Shown piece by piece: positions 8,311 through 16,217 of a stretch of 64,000 nucleotides of DNA (position 1 is the first letter of the stretch; each line of letters starts with the position of its first letter). The stretch is taken from assembly GCF_000176235.1 (NCBI RefSeq), contig NZ_ACZV01000005.1, positions 1,736,001-1,800,000 on the forward strand. Reading direction: 5' to 3'. The position numbers and the translations under genes are program-made. Source of the DNA: Vibrio orientalis CIP 102891 = ATCC 33934 (GTDB lineage Bacteria; Pseudomonadota; Gammaproteobacteria; Enterobacterales; Vibrionaceae). Below the pieces are notes generated by a model that had not been told where the DNA came from, made no database searches, and was given only the letters and a program-made list of their open reading frames with translations.

Positions 8311-9615
8311 TTAACGGATTTGTAGGATGTTCTGTTGCGTTTGGTTGTGAACTTCTAAAGAACGAGAGTTCGCTTGGAAGTTACGTTGAGCCGAAATTAG
8401 GTCAACCAGCTCTTGAGTCATATCGATGTTCGATTGCTCAAGCGTACCGCTACTGATCGAACCAAACGAACCTTTATTCGACTCGCCCCAAATCTTGTCC
8501 CCAGAGAACTGGGTAGAGTCCCACTGAGTACCACCTTTCTTATCTAGGCCTTGCTCATTGGCTACACGAACCATGGCAACACGACCTAAAATGATGTTCT
8601 CACCATTCGAATAAGTACCTAGAACACTACCGTTTTCGTCGAAGTCAACTTTAGTCAGGAAGCCTGTTGTCGCGCCATCTTCATCGAACTTAGTCAGTTC
8701 AAACGGTGCGGCAAACTGTGTCGCATCTTGCAGACCGAATGAAAGTGTTTGGTTAACATCCGCACCGTTAAGTTCAACAGGGTTTGCACCCGTACCTAAT
8801 GGCTCAGAAACAATATTTTGACCATTGTTAAGACTTGCTAGAGTACCGTCGTTGTTAAACTTCATCGTATGTCCAATATGGCCAGTCGGAGAAGTTGCAT
8901 CACCACCCGTAATGTTCAGAGGTTTCTCACCCGCACTGTCAGTCACTGTGTAGTATGTCTGCCAAGTGTTAGGCTGAGTCTGATCTTTCAAGTAGTAAGT
9001 CGTTAACTTGTACGATTGACCCATAGAGTCATAGATCGTCGAAGACGTTGAACGGTTGTATGTTTCAGGATCTGAGTAATCAAATAACGCAGGATCTTTC
9101 AGCTCACCACCAGCAGGCAGGTTTACACCGACTTCGATGTTTGCCGTTTGCTTAGGCTTACCAAATTCTTTTGGAATGTTGATTGGTGACGGCTCATAAG
9201 AAAGAACATCACCCGTATCTTTATTCACTTGATAACCTAACAGGAACTCGTCATTCGCCGTTACCATGTAGTTATCTTTATTCAGGTGAAACGCACCATT
9301 ACGCGTCAGTTCGTTAGATGTCGGAGTCAAACGGTCTTTAGCAACCGCGAAGAAACCAGTACCACCGATACGTAAATCCATTGGGTTATTGGTATAAATA
9401 CTTGAACCTTCATGGAACTGTTGTGCCACCTTCGCCGCTTGTACACCTTGTCCAGGTGTCGTTTTAGCGTGAGTGAACAGTGAATTCGAGTAAACATCAC
9501 CGAACTCAGCACGAGACTCCTTAAAGCCATACGTGTTCGCGTTCGCAATGTTGTTACTGGTTGTATTCAAGTCTAATTGAGCAGCGGATAAACCGCTTAG
9601 TGCAACATATGACAT
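8311..9615 (-). CDS. flgE: Flagellar hook protein
   Basis: FlgE polymerises into the hook, the universal joint of the flagellum. The 434-residue product starts MSYVALSGLSAAQLDLNTTS and ends with EQSNIDMTQELVDLISAQRN followed by FQANSRSLEVHNQTQQNILQ, the conserved D0 helices. The central part is the surface-exposed D1-D2 region. The gene lies 43 bases after flgD and ends the flgBCDE segment. Confidence 0.97.
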   Translation of the reverse strand: MSYVALSGLSAAQLDLNTTSNNIANANTYGFKESRAEFGDVYSNSLFTHAKTTPGQGVQAAKVAQQFHEGSSIYTNNPMDLRIGGTGFFAVAKDRLTPTSNELTRNGAFHLNKDNYMVTANDEFLLGYQVNKDTGDVLSYEPSPINIPKEFGKPKQTANIEVGVNLPAGGELKDPALFDYSDPETYNRSTSSTIYDSMGQSYKLTTYYLKDQTQPNTWQTYYTVTDSAGEKPLNITGGDATSPTGHIGHTMKFNNDGTLASLNNGQNIVSEPLGTGANPVELNGADVNQTLSFGLQDATQFAAPFELTKFDEDGATTGFLTKVDFDENGSVLGTYSNGENIILGRVAMVRVANEQGLDKKGGTQWDSTQFSGDKIWGESNKGSFGSISSGTLEQSNIDMTQELVDLISAQRNFQANSRSLEVHNQTQQNILQIR

Positions 9616-9658
9616 TCCAAAATCTCCTATCTAGCTAGCATAACTACTTAATTAAGAG

Positions 9659-10372
9659 CTACGCCTTACCAACTTCTAGTACTTCAGCAAGTCGAACTGG
9701 CGACTCAAAGCCAGCCAGATTGAGTAGTACGTTACCATCACCTTTACCAAGAAGGACGCTGTTGACGTTTGCATAAGTCGAAACTTCAAACTCTTTCGCC
9801 TTCCCGTCTAACAAACCCGATGCTTTCACATTGTATTTGCCAGCCGGCAATGGATTACCGTTTTGATCTTTGCCATCCCATTCGACGCGATTATCACCCG
9901 CAGGTTTAGAACCGACTTCAAAGGTACGGACAAGCTGTCCCATCTGGTCTTCTACTCTTACCATCACGTTATCGACAGCTTGAGGTAGTTTGACCATAGC
10001 AGCCATATTACCGTCATCTTTTTTCACGCCCGCAGCACCTGGTACTAGGACATCACGTCCAACTAAGGATGAAGCCTGTAGTGCTTGGTTAGAGGTCATT
10101 GAAGCATTCAGTGTTTCAAACTGATTGTTCATCTTGCCAATACCATCGACGGTTGCGAATGACGCCATTTGTGCAATCATCTGGTCATTACTAACCGGCT
10201 TAAACGGATCCTGTTGGGCAAGTTGCTTAGTGAGCAGTGATAAGAAGTCTTCTTGCTTTAGATCTTGCTTACCTGTTGTCTCATTCGGCTTATTCTTGTC
10301 CTGTAGCTGTTTAAGCTGGTCGATATAGGACAAGCCACTCTGACCAACATTATTATTAATGCCTCCGGCCAT
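9659..10372 (-). CDS. flgD: Flagellar hook-capping protein
   Basis: FlgD forms the scaffold cap for hook assembly. The 237-residue product contains LKQEDFLSLLTKQLAQQDPF (the conserved FlgD N-terminal motif, about residues 38-57) and a C-terminal FlgD Ig-like/Tudor-like part with VEWDGKDQNGNPLPAGKY. It starts 17 bases after flgC. Length and motif are normal. Confidence 0.97.
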   Translation of the reverse strand: MAGGINNNVGQSGLSYIDQLKQLQDKNKPNETTGKQDLKQEDFLSLLTKQLAQQDPFKPVSNDQMIAQMASFATVDGIGKMNNQFETLNASMTSNQALQASSLVGRDVLVPGAAGVKKDDGNMAAMVKLPQAVDNVMVRVEDQMGQLVRTFEVGSKPAGDNRVEWDGKDQNGNPLPAGKYNVKASGLLDGKAKEFEVSTYANVNSVLLGKGDGNVLLNLAGFESPVRLAEVLEVGKA

Positions 10373-10389
10373 CTGTTACCTCCTTATCC

Positions 10390-10806
10390 TTATTGACCCA
10401 TCTGCAGCGTACGCAGCAGCATTTGTTTACTTGCATCTGCTACTTGAACGTTCGTTTGGTATGAACGTGAAGCAGATATCATGTTAGCCATCTCTTCCAT
10501 TACATTAACGTTAGGCTTGTAGATATAGCCTTCGTCGTTTGCAAGTGGGTGATCCGGGTTGTATTCCGCACTGAGCGGTTTGTCACTTTCAACAATGCCC
10601 ATCAATTTCACTGGCACAGTGTGGTCGCGGCCATACTTTGCCTTACTTAACTCAGCACCGAACACTGCATGACGCGCTTTATAGGTATCTTTCGCTGAGC
10701 TAGAAATACTATCTGCGTTTGCCAGGTTGCTTGAGGTCGTATTTAGACGAACAGATTCAGCGCTCATGGCAGAACCAGTTACATTGAAGACGTTAAATAA
10801 GCTCAT
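10390..10806 (-). CDS. flgC: Proximal rod protein FlgC
   Basis: FlgC is a proximal rod protein. The 138-residue product has the rod N-terminal signature (LNTTSSNLANADSISSS) and the C-terminal helix NVMEEMANMISASRSYQTNV. It lies four bases after flgB. Small size and ends are diagnostic. Confidence 0.97.
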   Translation of the reverse strand: MSLFNVFNVTGSAMSAESVRLNTTSSNLANADSISSSAKDTYKARHAVFGAELSKAKYGRDHTVPVKLMGIVESDKPLSAEYNPDHPLANDEGYIYKPNVNVMEEMANMISASRSYQTNVQVADASKQMLLRTLQMGQ

Positions 10807-10810
10807 CTAA

Positions 10811-11206
10811 TTATTCCCCTTTAATTGCTTTCGTTAAGTTCTTGAATTTACTTCCTAAGAAGTCGAGTGATGCTTGATGACGAATCTGATTTTGCATAAA
10901 CAAGTTACGCTCTAAATCTACATCGACCGTATTGCCATCACCCGTGTCAGGTTGTGTTGGAAGACGATACATTACTTCCCCTGTCACTTGAGTAGAGGCA
11001 GCGATATGCCGACCATCAGTTCGGCTAAGACCAATGCTTGCCTCTGATGTTGCCGCCTGCAGTGCCTTTTGAAAGTCCATTCCCTTCGCTTTGTATCCAG
11101 GTGTGTTCGCTTGTGCAATGTTGGTGGACATCACCTCAGCATTGCGCTCACGTACTCCCACCGTGTGTTGGTGGATACCTAGTGCATTGTCAAAAGAAAT
11201 AGCCAT
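10811..11206 (-). CDS. flgB: Proximal rod protein FlgB
   Basis: FlgB is the first proximal-rod gene of the operon. The 131-residue product starts MAISFDNALGIHQHTVGVRE, has the ANIAQANTPGYKAKGMDF-type rod motif (here STNIAQANTPGYKAKGMDF) and a C-terminal MQNQIRHQASLDFLGSKFKN. Two sigma-54 promoters lie 45 to 116 bases upstream of the start codon. Confidence 0.97.
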   Translation of the reverse strand: MAISFDNALGIHQHTVGVRERNAEVMSTNIAQANTPGYKAKGMDFQKALQAATSEASIGLSRTDGRHIAASTQVTGEVMYRLPTQPDTGDGNTVDVDLERNLFMQNQIRHQASLDFLGSKFKNLTKAIKGE

Positions 11207-11250
11207 GTTGACCTCTACTTAAAGAACTGACCGTTAGTAATAATTACAAA

Positions 11251-11266
11251 AGCAATATGTGTACCA
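11251..11266 (-). promoter_or_regulatory. Proximal sigma-54 promoter of flgB operon
   Basis: The minus strand reads TGGTAC-ACATA-TTGCT with GG-N10-GC spacing, preceded by AAGT. The -12 element is about 45 bases from the flgB ATG. Confidence 0.8.
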
Positions 11267-11306
11267 ACTTTTAGAATTAGTCCAATTTTGCTTTCACGTT
11301 AGGTAG

Positions 11307-11322
11307 AGCAATAACCACGCCA
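11307..11322 (-). promoter_or_regulatory. Distal sigma-54 promoter of flgB operon
   Basis: The minus strand reads TGGCGT-GGTTA-TTGCT with correct spacing, again preceded by AAGT. It lies 56 bases upstream of the first site, making a tandem arrangement. Confidence 0.72.
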
Positions 11323-11429
11323 ACTTAAGGTTTAGCAATAGTTATAGGGTTGAGATTTGGAATGCCTCACCAAAAGTATACTCGCTAGACTCTTAGCACT
11401 CGAATTATTTTCCAGGCAGTAGATACGAC

Positions 11430-11454
11430 AAAGCCCAACGAAATGCTGGGCTTT
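11430..11454 (-). terminator. Hairpin terminator after cheR
   Basis: An 8-bp stem (AAAGCCCA/TGGGCTTT, 9-base loop) lies 22 bases beyond the cheR stop. The T tract is short, so efficiency is uncertain. Confidence 0.6.
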
Positions 11455-11475
11455 AATTAGAAAATGTTGATCGCG

Positions 11476-12303
11476 CTACTTAAGCTTGTAGATAATTCCA
11501 GGGTTACAACGAACCATATCAAATCTATCGGTTAAACCAGTCAACGACTCTGATGCCCCTAGCAATAAATATCCGCCTGGGTTTAAGCTATTTGCCATCT
11601 GATTTAGGACCTGAGACTTCATATCTGGAGAGAAGTAGATCAACACATTTCGACAGAAAATAATGTCAAACTTACCGAGTAACGCATAGCTATCCATCAG
11701 GTTTTGGGGACGGAAATTCACTAAGCGTTTTACATTGTCTTTCACTTTCATTCGACCATCACCTGCATCTTCAAAGAAGTTGCGTCTACGTTCAGGTGAA
11801 AGACCGCGGCCAAGCGCTAAGTTGTCATAAATACCCGCACGACACATATCCAGCATGCTTGCAGAAATATCCGTCGCTGTAATAGAGACGCTCGGAAGCA
11901 TGCCTGGCTTGCGTTGCTGCTGCTCTAGCACCGTCATCGCCATCGAATAAGGTTCTTGACCCGAAGAACTGGCCGCTGACCAAATTTTAATAGGGCGCTT
12001 ATTTGCCGCCGCTTCAGGAAGTAGCTTATTAGCGAGTACTTCGAATGGGTAGGTATCGCGAAACCAAAGTGTTTCATTGGTCGTCATTGCATCGACAGCA
12101 GCAACTCGTAGTTCACGGTTACGCCCGCTCACTACATCTCTCAATAGATCAGATAGAGAAGCCAACTTGAACTTAGTAACAAGTGGGCTAAGACGACTTC
12201 TAACGAGGTATTGCTTGCTATCGCCAAGAACAATACCGCATTGTGACTCTAAGAAACGGCTGAAATCACGATACTCTTGATCGCTTATAGTTATTGCTGT
12301 CAT
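11476..12303 (-). CDS. cheR: Chemotaxis protein methyltransferase
   Basis: CheR methylates glutamates of chemoreceptors using S-adenosylmethionine. The 275-residue product has the N-terminal helical CheR domain (about 1-75) and the SAM-binding C-terminal domain, with IWSAASSSGQEPYSMAMTV (SAM motif I, about residues 107-125), FDIIFCRNVLIYF and a terminal GYLLLGASESL. It starts 12 bases after cheV, so the two form one unit between flgB and flgA, the standard Vibrio polar-flagellum order. Confidence 0.96.
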   Translation of the reverse strand: MTAITISDQEYRDFSRFLESQCGIVLGDSKQYLVRSRLSPLVTKFKLASLSDLLRDVVSGRNRELRVAAVDAMTTNETLWFRDTYPFEVLANKLLPEAAANKRPIKIWSAASSSGQEPYSMAMTVLEQQQRKPGMLPSVSITATDISASMLDMCRAGIYDNLALGRGLSPERRRNFFEDAGDGRMKVKDNVKRLVNFRPQNLMDSYALLGKFDIIFCRNVLIYFSPDMKSQVLNQMANSLNPGGYLLLGASESLTGLTDRFDMVRCNPGIIYKLK

Positions 12304-12314
12304 TCACTTCTCTT

Positions 12315-13241
12315 TTAATTAGTAAGTGCCGATTTCACTGCATTACCCAACTCGTCAGGGTTAAATTTCGCAATAAAGGAGTTCGCACCAACACGCTCGA
12401 CCATCGCTTGGTTAAACACCCCACTCAATGACGAGTGAAGGATCACATAAAGATCTTTCAAATCTGGGTGGCGACGTACTTCTGCAGTCAAAGTATAGCC
12501 ATCCATCTCTGGCATTTCGATATCAGATATCACTAACGAGATCTGATCGTAAATACTACCAGTTGCCGCCATTTCGACTAGTTTATCATACGCTTCTTTG
12601 CCATCTTTTGCTGAAACGACTTCAAAACCTAATGAAGTAATCGCGCGTTCTACCTGCTTACGAGCTACCGTAGAATCGTCGGCAATAAGAATTCGGCGCA
12701 CAATTTCTTTTTCTGTTTCTGCTTGGGCAATCTCTTCGCTGATTGAAGAATCCATGGTTTCGTCAACCGGAGCGATTTCAGCAAGAATTTTCTCTACGTC
12801 TAAAATTTCGACCAATTCATTGTCGATATTGGTTACCGCAGTTAGGTAGTTCGCTTTACCTGCACCGTCTGGTGGCGGCAAAATTGCTTCCCAGTGCATA
12901 TTGATGATACGTTCGACAGACGTCACCAGAAACGCTTGTATCGTGCGGTTAAACTCCGCAATGACGACAAAAGCCTTTTCAACGTCAGTGGTCGGACGCC
13001 CACCAATCGCTAAACTAAGATCAATCACTGACACCGTATGTCCGCGAATATGAGCAACCCCTTTAACAAGAGGGTGCAAGTTTGGCATTGAAGTAAGCTT
13101 AGGGCACTGAAGTACCTCTTTTACTTTAAATACGTTAATTCCGTAACGCTGGCGCCCCATTAGGCGAAAGGTTAGGAGTTCTAATCGGTTTTGACCGACG
13201 AGTTGCGTACGCTGATTCACTGAATCAAGAATACCGGTCAT
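12315..13241 (-). CDS. cheV: Chemotaxis coupling/receiver protein CheV
   Basis: CheV couples receptors to CheA and buffers phosphate flow. The 308-residue product has an N-terminal CheW-like domain (about 20-155) and a C-terminal response-regulator receiver domain (about 183-305) with acidic pair in IADDS (187-190) and phospho-acceptor Asp240 in ISDIEMPEMDG. A GGAG-type ribosome site precedes the start. It is divergent from flgA. This is a cytoplasmic signalling protein. Confidence 0.96.
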   Translation of the reverse strand: MTGILDSVNQRTQLVGQNRLELLTFRLMGRQRYGINVFKVKEVLQCPKLTSMPNLHPLVKGVAHIRGHTVSVIDLSLAIGGRPTTDVEKAFVVIAEFNRTIQAFLVTSVERIINMHWEAILPPPDGAGKANYLTAVTNIDNELVEILDVEKILAEIAPVDETMDSSISEEIAQAETEKEIVRRILIADDSTVARKQVERAITSLGFEVVSAKDGKEAYDKLVEMAATGSIYDQISLVISDIEMPEMDGYTLTAEVRRHPDLKDLYVILHSSLSGVFNQAMVERVGANSFIAKFNPDELGNAVKSALTN

Positions 13242-13318
13242 AAGCTCATCTCCATCTCAAACTTCATGCTAAAAAAATGGTAGTCTACATAGTGGCCATG
13301 AAAAACCAGAGAAACAGA

Positions 13319-14065
13319 ATGATATATCCTAAAACATCATTACGCTCAATTTCCATAACTAATTGTAGAGCTTTCTATAAAAAGTTTCGTAAGTCTATCG
13401 GCTTTTTATTCTTTTTCTTTAGTTTTTCAGTATTTTCCGCAACAGAAAGCCAAATTAAGCTTATTCAACAAGCTGCAGAAGAGTACATTATCGCCGAAAT
13501 TGAGTGGCCAATTGGAGGTAACCTTGAGGCGAAGGCGGCGAATATTGATAGTCGTATATTTGCCACTGACTGTCCAAGCCCACTATCGAGTTCTTCTTCG
13601 TCGACCAACCCCAACTCCAGTAATATTACTGTTCTGGTTGAGTGCCTCGATGACAATTGGCGAGTCTATGTACCAGTACGTCTGATTCGCACAGGCCCTC
13701 AGGTCACTCTCACCTCTCCAATTTCCCGTGGTCAGCTAATTTCTGAATACGATGTCACTATTAGTATGGTAGACCTACAACGTTTTAGACGGCAAGGATT
13801 TACCTCAATCGATGCTGTCATCGGCGCAAAAGCGAAGAAAAACCTTCGTGCTGGAGAAGTCATTGAGGACAGAGACATTTGCGTTGTATGCCGGAATGAG
13901 ACCGTCACTATCAAAGCAGTGAAATCAGGCATGACCATTACAACAAAAGGGGTCGCTCTGACAGATGGTTCACACGGTGAACAGATAAGAGTGAAAAATA
14001 GTAAATCCAACCGTATAATTGAAGGACGAGTATCTGGAATTTCGGAAGTCACGGTTATCTTTTAG
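13319..14065 (+). CDS. flgA: P-ring assembly chaperone
   Basis: FlgA is the periplasmic chaperone for P-ring (FlgI) assembly. The reading frame is open from 13277, with possible ATGs at 13298 and 13319; I prefer 13319 because it leaves a basic N-terminal stretch before the hydrophobic signal segment (IGFLFFFFSFSVFSA), though 13298 is possible. The C-terminal half is the SAF/FlgA domain, with LISEYDVTISMVDL and AKKNLRAGEVIEDRDI. It runs divergently from cheV and precedes flgM by 80 bases. Confidence 0.9.
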   Translation: MIYPKTSLRSISITNCRAFYKKFRKSIGFLFFFFSFSVFSATESQIKLIQQAAEEYIIAEIEWPIGGNLEAKAANIDSRIFATDCPSPLSSSSSSTNPNSSNITVLVECLDDNWRVYVPVRLIRTGPQVTLTSPISRGQLISEYDVTISMVDLQRFRRQGFTSIDAVIGAKAKKNLRAGEVIEDRDICVVCRNETVTIKAVKSGMTITTKGVALTDGSHGEQIRVKNSKSNRIIEGRVSGISEVTVIF

Positions 14066-14083
14066 CAAATCTGATAAAAATGC

Positions 14084-14110
14084 TAAAGTTCTCACCGTAC
14101 TCGTCGATAT
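14084..14110 (+). promoter_or_regulatory. Sigma-28 (FliA) promoter of flgMN
   Basis: TAAAGTTC, an 11-base spacer, then GTCGATAT matches the flagellar sigma-28 consensus TAAAGTTT-N11-GCCGATAA almost completely. The flgM ATG is about 35 bases downstream. FlgM being under control of the sigma factor it inhibits is known in V. cholerae. Confidence 0.88.
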
Positions 14111-14145
14111 TGACAATACAAGTTCTATTTTAAAAAGGCTCATCT

Positions 14146-14460
14146 ATGGCAGGCATTGATAATATACGTTCAGGGCAAACACTCTCGACAACGACGAGAA
14201 GCTCAGTTCGCAATGATAACTCGACCACTAGCGGTTCTGACTCAGCAAAAAAGTCTACCGTTGCTCAGGACGCGGTTTCACTAAGTTCTCAGGGCAAAGC
14301 GGTCGGAGAAATGCATAATCAAATGGTTAGCCAACCTAGCTTTGATCAGGCAAAAGTTGCTGCGATAAAAGAAGCGATTGCCAACGGCTCTTATACAGTC
14401 GATCCGGAAAAGCTGGCAGATAATATGATGAAGTTCGAAAAAGAACTTGGCGGACTTTAA
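14146..14460 (+). CDS. flgM: Anti-sigma-28 factor
   Basis: FlgM binds and inhibits FliA (sigma-28) until it is secreted on hook completion. The 104-residue product is polar, Ser/Thr-rich and probably disordered in the N-terminal half, and has the C-terminal inhibitory segment (KVAAIKEAIANGSYTVDPEK, then LADNMMKFEKEL). It is preceded by a sigma-28 promoter and followed 22 bases later by flgN. Confidence 0.96.
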   Translation: MAGIDNIRSGQTLSTTTRSSVRNDNSTTSGSDSAKKSTVAQDAVSLSSQGKAVGEMHNQMVSQPSFDQAKVAAIKEAIANGSYTVDPEKLADNMMKFEKELGGL

Positions 14461-14482
14461 ATAACAAGTGAGAGTTCAATAG

Positions 14483-14908
14483 ATGGCAGCGCTACATGGT
14501 TTGGTCGAATTTCAGTTGAAAAATGCCCTAGAGCTTAGTGATGTTCTTGAGCAAGAAAAACACGCCATCACCAGCCGTCAATCTAAAAATATTGAACAGA
14601 TAGCCACCAAAAAAGTCACCCTCATTGAACAACTGCAAGTCACTGATGATCGTATTCGTCGCCATCCTGACGTTGAAAGCTTAACCTCAGATCCAGAGTT
14701 GAGCCCTCTGGTAGAGCAAATCCGTGAGCTTATTTCTCAATGTCAGCAAGCGAATGAAGTGAATGGTCAAGCATTGCAACGCGCGCAGTTAAGCTACAAT
14801 AAGCTAAATAACTTGATGAAGCAGTCTCAAGGCAAGCTTGGCATGACATATACTGCCGAAGGCCAAACGAAGAATGTAACAACGCTTGGAACAAATATTA
14901 AAGCCTAG
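14483..14908 (+). CDS. flgN: Flagellar export chaperone FlgN
   Basis: FlgN is the cytoplasmic chaperone for the junction proteins FlgK and FlgL. The 141-residue product is almost entirely helical, with the FlgN pattern (FQLKNALELSDVLEQEKHAI, many Gln). It forms an operon with flgM and ends at a bidirectional terminator. Assignment rests on pattern, size and position. Confidence 0.92.
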   Translation: MAALHGLVEFQLKNALELSDVLEQEKHAITSRQSKNIEQIATKKVTLIEQLQVTDDRIRRHPDVESLTSDPELSPLVEQIRELISQCQQANEVNGQALQRAQLSYNKLNNLMKQSQGKLGMTYTAEGQTKNVTTLGTNIKA

Positions 14909-14930
14909 TGTGATTTTCCCAAGTAAATAA

Positions 14931-14955
14931 AAAGCGGCAATGATTGCCGCTTTTT
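14931..14955. terminator. Bidirectional terminator between flgN and flgP
   Basis: A 10-bp stem AAAGCGGCAA/TTGCCGCTTT with loop TGA has T runs on both strands, between convergent flgN (+) and flgP (-). Confidence 0.88.
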
Positions 14956-14979
14956 CTGTATCTGGAGAGAATATTTCAA

Positions 14980-15411
14980 CTAGAAAAGTGTTTGCTGCCT
15001 TTTTTCTGGCACCTGTTGAACTTCACCGTAATCACGCAGTTTGTTCATCTTCTCGATATCTAAACGAAGTTCAGTCACGTAACTGTCACCAACTTTATAG
15101 CTTCTTACAACCTCTGCACCACGGATAACACCGTCTACTGCGCCAGACGTAAGCTCAGTCCCGAGACGTTGATCTTTAAGATCTGCTCTGCCACTCACGC
15201 GCATGCCATACACTTGTTCAGCGAGTTCACGATAAGCGTCGATTTTAGAGGCGCGCATCGCACGTACCTGCTTTTCATCTTCGTTACGCCCTTTTTGTTC
15301 ACTGATGCTAGCGTAACCAACTGCCGTCAACCAGTCATCAGGACGCATGTTCTGCAGAGGTTGACAACCAACCATCATCAAAGCAACAACAAGAAGTAAT
15401 AACTTTTTCAT
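14980..15411 (-). CDS. flgP: Flagellar outer-membrane lipoprotein FlgP (LPP20 family)
   Basis: FlgP is an outer-membrane lipoprotein of polar-flagellated vibrios needed for normal flagellation and motility, forming part of the basal outer disk. The 143-residue precursor has a lipoprotein signal (MKKLLLLVVA, lipobox MVGC). The body contains the LPP20-type segment RASKIDAYRELAEQVYGMRV. It follows flgO by eight bases and is co-transcribed with it. Confidence 0.92.
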   Translation of the reverse strand: MKKLLLLVVALMMVGCQPLQNMRPDDWLTAVGYASISEQKGRNEDEKQVRAMRASKIDAYRELAEQVYGMRVSGRADLKDQRLGTELTSGAVDGVIRGAEVVRSYKVGDSYVTELRLDIEKMNKLRDYGEVQQVPEKRQQTLF

Positions 15412-15419
15412 TGTGTCTC

Positions 15420-16055
15420 CTATGGACGCAGAATCACGGTATACGGTTGAGTCATCGTTGGGTCAGAGCGAATTAATACCCCATCTTGGGTACGAATGCT
15501 ATTAAGTGTATCAAGATCTCGACCAATACGATCTGCTGGCAAGAACCCTTGAGCCGTAGCAACCACAATTCTTGACTGCATGCCAACAACGCGTGCATTC
15601 ACCAGCACTCCCCCCTCTTGACGAAGCATGGTACCGGTCAGTACATATTGAATATCTTGCTCTTGCGCAAGATCTTTCCAGTCTCGGCTAAAGGCGAAAT
15701 CACCTTGATTCGTCACTTGAATCGATCCTGTTGTTTTGTAATCAACAACCTTGAACCCTCGACGTTGAAACTGGTGAATAAATCCTTCCGATACAGAGTT
15801 ACCTAACCAGTTGGTCGCATCCATATTCTGCAAATCAACAAATGATGTGACTGCAATCGGTGTGCGAGCCGATACACTCGTATTGGAAATCATCAAGTCC
15901 TCGGTCATGCTCTCGACAAAAAAGTCAAGAGTATGACGCGGGCTGTCCATCAGCATAAACTGGGAACCATTGTAAGGTTCTTTACCATTGTATATTGGCG
16001 CATACGCACAGGCGGTCAAAAACACCACCGGCACAAGCGATAACCATTTTTTCAT
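15420..16055 (-). CDS. flgO: Flagellar outer-membrane lipoprotein FlgO
   Basis: FlgO is an outer-membrane lipoprotein required for wild-type flagellar stability in V. cholerae. The 211-residue precursor has a signal with lipobox LTAC at about residues 13-16 and the FlgO domain, with VTSFVDLQNMDATNWLGNSV and QDIQYVLTGTMLRQEGGVLV. It is the first gene of flgOP, with a sigma-54 promoter about 130 bases upstream. Confidence 0.92.
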   Translation of the reverse strand: MKKWLSLVPVVFLTACAYAPIYNGKEPYNGSQFMLMDSPRHTLDFFVESMTEDLMISNTSVSARTPIAVTSFVDLQNMDATNWLGNSVSEGFIHQFQRRGFKVVDYKTTGSIQVTNQGDFAFSRDWKDLAQEQDIQYVLTGTMLRQEGGVLVNARVVGMQSRIVVATAQGFLPADRIGRDLDTLNSIRTQDGVLIRSDPTMTQPYTVILRP

Positions 16056-16186
16056 TCTCTAATCTCCGATACATTAAGGCCTAAATGTCGACTCTTTTAC
16101 AAAAAAACGAAAAGTGGAACATTCTTTGCTTTTCTATCAATGCAACTATTCAGAAAGGCAATGCCTAAATCAGCTAAGATTTATTA

Positions 16187-16202
16187 AGCAAAAAATGAAC
16201 CA
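16187..16202 (-). promoter_or_regulatory. Sigma-54 promoter of flgOP
   Basis: The minus strand reads TGGTTC-ATTTT-TTGCT with correct GG-N10-GC spacing and an AAGT extension. It lies in the flgO-flgT divergent gap. Confidence 0.72.
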
Positions 16203-16217
16203 ACTTGGTAATCAATC

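Noticed and set aside
11334-11351. Third TATTGCT-like half-site upstream of flgB
   Set aside because: The -12-like element is present, but there is no TGG at the correct -24 distance.
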